Origin: Edaphochlamys debaryana | Taxonomy: Eukaryota; Chlorophyta; Chlorophyceae; Chlamydomonadales | Length of the DNA stretch: 64,000 bases | Reading direction: 5' to 3' | NCBI GenBank assembly: GCA_016858145.1 | Contig: JAEHOE010000002.1 | Coordinates: 2,356,001 to 2,420,000 of the forward strand | Program-made: the position numbers and the translations under genes | The notes under the pieces: generated by a model | The model's database searches: none | Seen by the model: the letters and a program-made list of their open reading frames with translations, nothing else | What the model was told of the DNA's origin: nothing | Part shown: positions 57,090-64,000 of the stretch, piece after piece | Layout of the letters: each line of letters starts with the position of its first letter | How positions within the stretch are numbered: position 1 is the stretch's first letter

Positions 57090-57877
57090 CCCCTTGGCGA
57101 CAATGCGGTACAGCAGGACTCGCGGCAAGCTCACGAGTCCGTCGCGTGGCCCCGGGCAGCGCCCTCCGCCGGCGGCGCAACATGCATGGTCCCGTGGCCC
57201 CAGGGTCTGGTCCCCACCCAGCTCACCTGGCGACAAGAGGCTGAGGAGCCACAACCGACACTGCACGCGGGCATAGTCGCGGGCCGGCTGCGTGCAGCGC
57301 GGAAAGCCTGCAAATGCACACGGCGGAGCCCGACCTCAGCCCAAATGCCCGGGTAGAATGCTGTACAGTTCCAGCTGCAGATATACTCGCCCTTGGGGCT
57401 GTCGGAGGCAGCGCATCGTGCACACGAGGCCCGGTCCACAAAGCAGTTCTGTGACTGCTGCGAGGCCTAGCCTGTCCTGTCACCTAATTGGTCAATTGCT
57501 TTTTATGCTGTGTCCTTGTGTGGGTCGCGAGCACAACCCAGGGCTTTGCCCGGATTGGCGACGCTTGGCGGTTCATGGCGCGTAGGGCTCTGAGGCCGCA
57601 CTGAGGCTGCCTTGGCAAATATGCCCGACTGCTCTACCTTGACAAACTCACCATCCCAGCTAGCGTAGCCGGACGGGTTGAACCCACTGCGCATGCACAT
57701 CGCTTTGGTGCCATTCACACCGCTGCTCCAGCCTAGGCCCACGAGTCGTGCGCTGTCGTCACTGGTCCTATCGTCCATCGGGTCAGCGGCTGGCTGCCTA
57801 CGACAGCGGCGTCTGCAGCGCCAGCGGAGGCACGCAGCGCTGGCGGCGGGAGGACCGTGCGAAACCCGGCCACCACC
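57090..57877. promoter_or_regulatory. divergent intergenic region, helicase / RsgA
   Basis: This is a 788 bp spacer that must drive both genes. Its GC is lower than in the coding parts. Two minus-strand open frames with unbiased composition (one Cys-rich near 57340-57440, one near 57560-57720) were noted but could not be joined to a gene. Confidence 0.4.
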
Positions 57878-60800
57878 ATGCTCTCCTCCGCGCGGGCCGC
57901 AGCGCCCACGGCGGCTACTAGCAGCTTCCCGGCGGCGTCGACCCGCTGCCTGCTGCACACCTCAAGCTTAGCAGGGAGCTCATTCCGTGGCATGGCCTGC
58001 TCAGGCTGCCAGCCGCATCGCCGCCCCGGAACGCCGTCGGCGGTGTCCCTATGGCCAGCACCCATAGCCACCGCAGGCTGCTACCCCCCCACCCCCGCCC
58101 CCGCTCCCCGCCCCAGCCCCGCCTTCCTCCCATCCACATCTACATCCACATCCACCCGCCAGCAGCCCCACCCTCGCTCCCTCGCCACCGCCCGCGCCCT
58201 TCCTCCCTCCGCTTCCTCCGCCTCCGCCTCCGCCGCCCCTCCCCAGCCCTCCCCACCAGCCCCATCCCCAGCCCCCCAAGCATCCCCCGGGCCGCCTCAC
58301 CCAACCTACACCTCAGGCCTAGGCCAGGTGGTCGCCTCTGCCTCCACCTACGTGCGTGTGGACGTGCACCGCCTCCTCCCAGACGAAGCCCCCACACCCC
58401 GCGACTGGCGGCCCCCCCCACCTCGCGCCCCAGCCCTCTCCCTCTTCCCCCCCCTCCCCCTCTTCCACCCCCTCTGCCTCCACCTCCCCCGCCTCCCCCT
58501 CGGCGTCCGGCGAAGCCGACCAAGCCAGCCCTGGCCCTAGCTCCAGCGGCACGGATCGCCTGGATTCGGACGCAAAGCCGAATCTAGATCTAGGGCCAGA
58601 TCTGGATCCCGGGTCGGGCCAGGCGCTGGCGCCGCCGCGGCAGCTGCTGTGCTCCGTGCGGGGCCTGCTGCGCAAGCTGCGGCAGGACGTGGTGGTTGGG
58701 GACGTTGTACGGCTCTCGTCCATTGACTGGGCTCAGGGGCGGGGGGTGGTTGCGGAGGTGTTGCCCCGCTCCAGCCGCCTCACCGACCCCGCCGTTGCCA
58801 ACGTGGATCACGTGATGCTGGTCTTTGCGCTCGCCAACCCGCCGGTGCGTGGGGGGCTGTGGGGGCAGGCTGGAGTGCGCCGTCTGTGGAGGCACGGGGC
58901 GAGGCAGGGGGCTTTACAACGCCCCGCCGGTGGGGGTCTGCTTGCGTGCTGGCCCATCTGCCGGGGCGTGTGTGGGCGGTAGGAGGCCGCGGGAATGTGC
59001 TGGCCGAGGACTCTTCCGGACCCGACCCTGGAATGGGGGGCTGGAGGAAGGGTCTCGTCGCAGACATAGGCACCCGCCTGTCCTGTGACCCCTCCCAAGG
59101 CTCCCCCTCTGGAACCCCCCTCCCTCTGCCTCTCCCCCCCAGTTTGAGGAGATCCAGGTCAGCCGCTTCCTGGTGGCGGCCGAGGCCGCCGGGCTGCCCT
59201 TCTCGCTGCTGCTCAACAAGGCCGACCTGGTGCCGCCGGAGGAGCTGCAGCGGAGGCTGGGGCAGTGCAGGTGGGTGGGAGGGTGGGAGGGGGGAGGGGG
59301 GTGGGAGGGGGGAGGGAGGGCAGGGGGAGGCCGGTGGAGGGCTAAGCGGGGAGGAAGAAGGAGCGGGGTAGGGGATGGACGTTGGTAGAGGTCACCCCCC
59401 GTCTGACCTGCGCTTGCGCCTGAACCCTCAACCTGCTCTCCCCCTCCTGGCTCAGGGCGTGGGGCTATGAGCCCATCGTGCTCAGCTGCGAGACGGGCCG
59501 GGGCGTGGAGCAGGTGGCGGAGGCGCTGCAGGTGTGTGTGGGGGTACATGCGTCCCATTCGGCGCCACAACACGCCCTCGCCCCAGCCCCCTCCTGTGCC
59601 CGCTGTCTCCCCCGCCGCCCCCCCTCTGCACAGGGCCTTTTGTCCGTGCTGGAGAGTCCGTCTTCCTCCACTCACCTCCTCCACTCCCATCCCCTGCTCC
59701 CTCACTCCTGCCTCCCCCCCACCTTCCCTCTCAGGGCCGTGTATCCGTCGTGGCAGGGCCGTCGGGCGCCGGCAAGTCCTCCCTCATAAACGCACTGCGC
59801 CTGGGCCGACACCGCCCCGACCTGCCCCCGCCCCCGCCGGAACCCGAGCTGGACTCGCCCTCGCCCGCCGCGTCCGACTGTGACGAGGATGCAGGAAATC
59901 TGGATCTGGATTCCGATTCCGCGGCTACTGGATCGGGATCGGGATCCGACCGGGTTGCGGCTGCGCCGAGCGATCCCCTGGAGCTGCGGCTGCCGCCGCC
60001 GGGGCTGCGGCGACGGCGGCGCGGCGGCGGCGGGGATCCGTCCGCCGCCAGCTCCGCCGGGGCATCTACTGACGGCGGCGGCGGCAGCTCCGGGCGGGCG
60101 ACTGACGCCGACGGGAGTGCAGATCCAGACACGGAGGCAGACGCGGAGGCGGGGCCGGGTTCGGGACCTGGGTCGGAGGCGGAGGCGGAGGGCGAAGCGG
60201 CGGAGTGGTTGGCGGTTGGGGCGCTGTCCCGTATCGGCCGCGGCATGCACACGACGACGGCGGTGCGGCTTCTGCGGCTGGCGGGCGGGGGGTGGCTGGC
60301 CGACACACCCGGCTTTGGGCAGCCCACGCTGGACGAGTGAGTCAGCAAGTTGGGGCCGGGGGCCCTGGGGGCGGGGTTGTGACGAGAACAACGCCGGGGG
60401 GCCGGTTACGGCGCGGCATTGGGACGGGCCGCGCAACGGCAGGGTGGGGGTGGCAGGGTGGGGCAGCATCACCCCGTGCTCGAACCCTGGCCTTCCCCCC
60501 GCCCTTTCCCCCCCGCCCCCCCCCCAGCCTGCCCTCCACCTCCCTGGCCGCCTGCTTCCCAGAGTTCGTGGCCCTCACCTCCGCCTCTGCCTGCCTGACA
60601 CGAACCCTGGCCTTCCCCCCGACCTCTTCCCCCCCGTCCCCTCAGCCTGCCCTCCACCTCCCTGGCCGCCTGCTTCCCAGCGTTCGTGGCCCTCACCTCC
60701 GCCTCCGCCTGCCTGACACGAACCCTGGCCTCCCCGCCCTCTTCCCCCCCGTCCCCTCAGCCTGCCCTCCACCTCCCTGGCCGCCTGCTTCCCAGAGTTC

Positions 60801-61490
60801 GTGGCCCTCACCTCCGCCTCCGCCTGCCTGACACGAACCCTGGCCTCCCCCCCGCCCTTTCCCCCCCGTCCCCCCAGCCTGCCCTCCACCTCCCTGGCCG
60901 CCTGCTTCCCAGAGTTCATGGCCCTCACCTCCGCCTCCGCCTGCCGCTTCGCCGACTGCCTGCACGTGGCCGAGCCGGGGTGCGCAGTGAGCGGGCAGGG
61001 CGTGGAGCGGTACAGCCACTACCTGCGGCTGCTGCAGGAGATCAAGGTGGGATCTAGGGGGTGGGGGGTGGAGGTTGGGGGCGGGGTGGATTTGGGGCCG
61101 TTGCCGATAAGAAGTTGGAGGAGGGGCTTGGCGGCCCCTGCCCGCTTTCCTGCCTCCCTCTCCCGTAACCGCCTGCGAGGCCAGCGGCCTCGAGGCCGTG
61201 CAGCCAGCCCTTGCCTCTTCCCACCCCTGCCCCCCCATCATTTCCTCCCCAACAACCCCTTATCTTTGCCCCCCCAAACCTCTCCCCCCTCCTCTCCCCC
61301 CTTCCAGACCCGCGAGGCCAGCGACCTCAAGGCCGTGCAGAGGGCCAAGGCGGAACGCGAGGGCTACGCCAAGGCCAAGTCGGTCCGCGGCGGGGGCGAG
61401 CGGCTCGAGGCGCGGCTCGACTCCAAGAAGCACCGCCGCACGTCGCGCGCCGCCAACAAGGCGGCGGGCCGGCGGGGCGAGGACCTGTGA
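57878..61490 (+). CDS. rsgA: plastid RsgA-type circularly permuted GTPase (ribosome biogenesis)
   Basis: Six exons: 57878-58844, 59143-59270, 59456-59531, 59735-60336, 60878-61046 and 61308-61490. The start at 57878 gives a Ser/Ala/Arg-rich transit peptide (MLSSARAAAPTAATSSFPA). RsgA binds the small ribosomal subunit late in assembly and hydrolyses GTP. The G motifs come in permuted order: NKADL (G4), VLSCETGRG (G5), GPSGAGKSSLIN (G1), GMHTTTAVRL (G2) and DTPGF (G3). The zinc-binding tail CRFADCLHVAEPGCAV follows, then a basic C terminus. The OB part (GQVVASASTYVRVDV ... VVVGDVVRLSSIDWAQGRGV) spans a frame change inside exon 1 near the eight-C run at 58412-58419, which fits one extra base. 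A 120-residue Asp/Ser/Gly-rich insertion separates G1 and G2. The acceptor region of exon 5 is present four times. Confidence 0.88.
60479..60960. repeat. four tandem copies of the 5' half of RsgA exon 5 with its acceptor
   Basis: Units of 115-120 bp begin CGAACCCTGGCC at about 60481, 60601, 60719 and 60836. Each has a C/T tract, a CAG acceptor (ending 60527, 60645, 60760 and 60877) and CCTGCCCTCCACCTCCCTGG. In the first three copies the coding match stops at CTGCCTGACACG; only the last continues into the zinc-binding coding sequence. Confidence 0.9.
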
Positions 61491-62891
61491 CGTCGCACGT
61501 GGCGGTTGGCGGTTGCGGCAGTTGGCGGTTGGGGCGGCGCGGCGGGGCGGGGGCCTGTTATGCGGTGTTGAGCTCGTTGGACGTTGGCGGTTTGGCGGCA
61601 GCGCGGTGGGGCGGGGGCCGCGGGGCAGCAAGGGCCGATGGCAGACTGCGGGTGCGGCAGGGCTTGAGGTTGGGAAGGGGGACTTTTGGACTGCCCAGTG
61701 CCGATGGGGTGTGCGGCGGGGCACGGCTGCTGCCGTGAGTGCTTCAGCCGTGCGCGAATGTGGCTGCCGGTCTTCCTTTGGAAGTTCCCACTCTCGGGGT
61801 TCGACTTTCATAGCCGGGAGGACTTATAGGCACCCAACTAGCGTGCCAACCCTATATCTCCAACAACGGCCCCTAGACGCCATCGTTGCAGTCGAAGGGT
61901 GTGGGCATAGTCTTGGCAGGGTGTGATGGGACATGGGAGTGGGATCGGGAAGATCATCACGAGCAACCCATGGGCCAACCGTACGGCGTTGGAGGGTTTG
62001 GCGTTGCGCGCTCAGGAGGCCTCCTCGCGCCCGTTGCAAAATGCATTTGCAAAGCCCATATCATGGCCTATTCAACGCGCCTTGCATGGGGAGCTGGCGT
62101 GCAGTTTTGGGCGTATTCGTGGTCTCTTTTTTGGACGAGAGTGCTGAGAAGACCTCCAATGGCTTCAATGGCGCGCAGGCTGGGATGCAGAGCGGCGAGC
62201 CAACGGTGCCCAGACGCCCGGCCCACTCGTCGCATGAGCTCATGGACACACTTGCAGCAACCTGCACCACACCTAGGGCCTTCGGAACGACACGCCCTGG
62301 CCTTATCGCCTCGCGCTGATAAGTCCGTTGCGTTGCTCTCGTCCTGCCTACCCACGCTCGATGGCGCAGTCGCGCAATAGGCGAGGAGCTAGGGAAAGTG
62401 CTTGCAACCCGCCCGTGGTTCTCTCCCCGGCATGGCGTCTGGCCCCCTCCCCGCAAGCCCCTGTGCTGCTGTGCATGCCCCGTGCCCCGTGCCCCGCCCC
62501 CGGAGGATGCGCCCGGAGCTTGGACCCAGGCTCAGCCCGAGACCATACTCAAATCCCAAGCGTGCGATTCAACGTGCGCTTGCGGGTTACGCCATGCCTG
62601 TGCCCGTGCCGGAATGGCCCAGACCCTCGGCGCGACTGGAGTCCAGCTCCCAGACCAAGCTGGAACGCGTCAGCCAGCAGCGTGGGCAGGACTTGGTCTG
62701 AACTCTGGTCTCCCTGGACCCCCCCAGCAGCCCTTTCTCGCCTCACCCCCCTCGTCGTGCTCGGTCCTGCCAGTCTGGGCCTGGTTGGGCCCGGGCTGGG
62801 CCCAGACTGGGCGCGCCACGAGTCCGGCCCTGCGCCTCAGTTGCCGCCAAAGAACGCCCGTCGCTGCTTCGGGGACCTGCGGCTCGCAAGC

Positions 62892-63068
62892 GCGATGCCC
62901 TGGGCGGCAGCTCACCCGGTCACCCCACCCCCCAAGCTCACCCCACCCCTGCCCACCCCACCCTCACCCCACCCCCGCCCAGCCTACCCTCGCCCCACCC
63001 CACCCTCACCCCACCCCCGCCCACCCCACCCCACCCCGCAAGCGATGCCCTGGGCGGCAGCTCACCCA
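62892..63068. repeat. 26-bp direct repeats flanking a C-rich minisatellite
   Basis: GCGATGCCCTGGGCGGCAGC followed by TCACCC occurs at 62893 and 63043. Between them lie about ten units of the type CCACCCCACCCT/CCGCCCA. Confidence 0.75.
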
Positions 63069-63157
63069 GTGCCAGCCTGCGATCGGCCGGAGTGCGCCCG
63101 GACTGGCCCTGAGGTGAGGCCTCCGCATTTGACATCCATTCTCTGCTCGGCCCGTCG

Positions 63158-63222
63158 TACGGCTTCGTACGGCTCCAGTACAGCACGTACGGCTTCGTAC
63201 GGCTCCAGTACGACACGGCCCG
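63158..63222. repeat. 28-bp tandem repeat rich in CGTACGG
   Basis: CGTACGGCTTCGTACGGCTC plus CAGTACAGCA occurs twice in a row (starting about 63159 and 63187). CGTACG is itself palindromic. Confidence 0.7.
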
Positions 63223-64000
63223 ACAGCATGCTCCCGCGCACATTGCGCTCAGCACAGTCCGGGACAGGGCGGCGTCTAGAGACACCTTGGCACATGCTGG
63301 ACGATCGTTGGTGTGTTGAGATCCGGACCCCCGATGTGGGACTCCTTGGAGGGCGTGCTGGAATCGCCGGGATTAGGATCTAGATCTGCGCCGCCGACCA
63401 GGACCGCTGCCCTTCTGCGGTCGAACCCCCACCCCAGCCCACGCCCCCACCCCCAGATTATGCTCGCACGAAGGTCCCTATCGGCCGGGGGTCTCGGGAC
63501 GGGGGCCTGGGGCAAGGGGCCCAGACCCGGTAACCGGGTGGCCGCCGACAAGGCCAATCGTGGCCACCCCAATCACACCCGCAACTCGTGTTGATGGGGT
63601 GCGGGCCTGGTGATGTTTTAAACCCCACTTTCCCCCACCCGGCCAGGGGAAAGGTCAGTCTTAGTCAGCTGCCGTCTTCAGGCACAGAGGCGGGAAAGTG
63701 GATCGCACTCTCCCCCTCCCCAACCCTGTTTCCGCAAAGCTCAAACTTGCGTGTGCGTGCGCCTGCCCTCGAGGGTTTTCCCCTCCACAACCTTGCTTCC
63801 TGTCATTCCGACAAGACCAGCCCACGCCCACCCCAAACCCCGCATATGTGCCCCAGCGAAATGCCCTGCCGACCCCCGTCAGTGCCGACCGAGCTCTCAA
63901 CGCCCCACCCCGCACGCTCGCCCTTAAGCTGCCCTTCCCGGTCGTGACCGTGGCCTCAGCCGCCCTCCACCGAGTAACCCCTCGCCCGCCGCCATCCGCC

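Larger units (their letters stand above)
61491..64000. other. no gene supported; right end of window
   Basis: This 2.5 kb stretch starts with the RsgA 3' UTR. Open frames on both strands (for example plus 62328-63383) are low-complexity Pro/Arg/Ala without a family motif. It contains a C-rich minisatellite and a short tandem repeat, listed separately. A gene entering from the right cannot be excluded. Confidence 0.5.

Noticed and set aside
57733..58071. Minus-strand open frame starting at 58071
   Set aside because: It is antisense to the RsgA transit-peptide exon, which is much better supported.
62892..63068. Direct repeats with spacers, considered as a CRISPR-like array
   Set aside because: Only two copies of the long repeat, and the interior is a C-rich minisatellite; the host is a eukaryote.
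62328..63383. 351-residue open frame on the plus strand
   Set aside because: Low-complexity Pro/Arg/Ala content, crosses a minisatellite, no motif and no splice structure.

Overview
The window is nuclear DNA of a chlorophycean green alga, most likely of the Chlamydomonas/Volvox group. It is GC-rich, with many short introns that end in AG and start mainly in GT. The motif TGTAA, the green-algal poly(A) signal, lies 3' of the three FAS1 genes. The gene content is eukaryotic and plastid-bearing: transit peptides, a lumenal TPR protein, a plastid RsgA GTPase, and a receptor-type cyclase with a bacterial-type solute-binding ectodomain. I saw no tRNA, rRNA, CRISPR array or prokaryotic operon. Gene models were spliced by eye. 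Exon phases were checked at nearly every junction, and unresolved joins are named in the entries.

Layout from left to right: (1) 1-895, minus, N-terminal part of a coiled-coil protein that runs off the left edge. (2) 1503-4391, minus, TLDc-domain protein. (3) 4932-7287, plus, secretory glycosyltransferase-like protein. (4) 7734-8698, minus, small FAS1 (fasciclin) protein, copy A. (5) 9481-12792, plus, TAM41, the mitochondrial CDP-diacylglycerol synthase. (6) 14182-16421, minus, thylakoid-lumen TPR protein. (7) 17189-18155, plus, FAS1 copy B. (8) 18581-19015, minus, doubtful small membrane protein. (9) 19769-30974, plus, a protein of about 3,000 residues of the DUF3638/DUF3645 type with a helicase-like ATP-binding core, interrupted by three single-base frame breaks. 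(10) 31726-32696, plus, FAS1 copy C. (11) 34204-44471, minus, receptor-type class III nucleotide cyclase. (12) 45323-52314, minus, HET-like domain protein. (13) 52928-57089, minus, DEAD-box-family RNA helicase with DEVD in motif II. (14) 57878-61490, plus, plastid RsgA GTPase. (15) 61491-64000, no gene supported.

These are independent housekeeping and signalling genes rather than a pathway cluster. Three features stand out. First, the FAS1 gene is present three times with its promoter and 3' UTR, and the intron sequences are mosaic between copies, which suggests gene conversion. Second, four neighbouring genes (cyclase, HET protein, helicase, RsgA) carry tandem duplications of about 85-120 bp that straddle an exon edge and duplicate its splice site. 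Third, at least five introns appear to use GC instead of GT donors.
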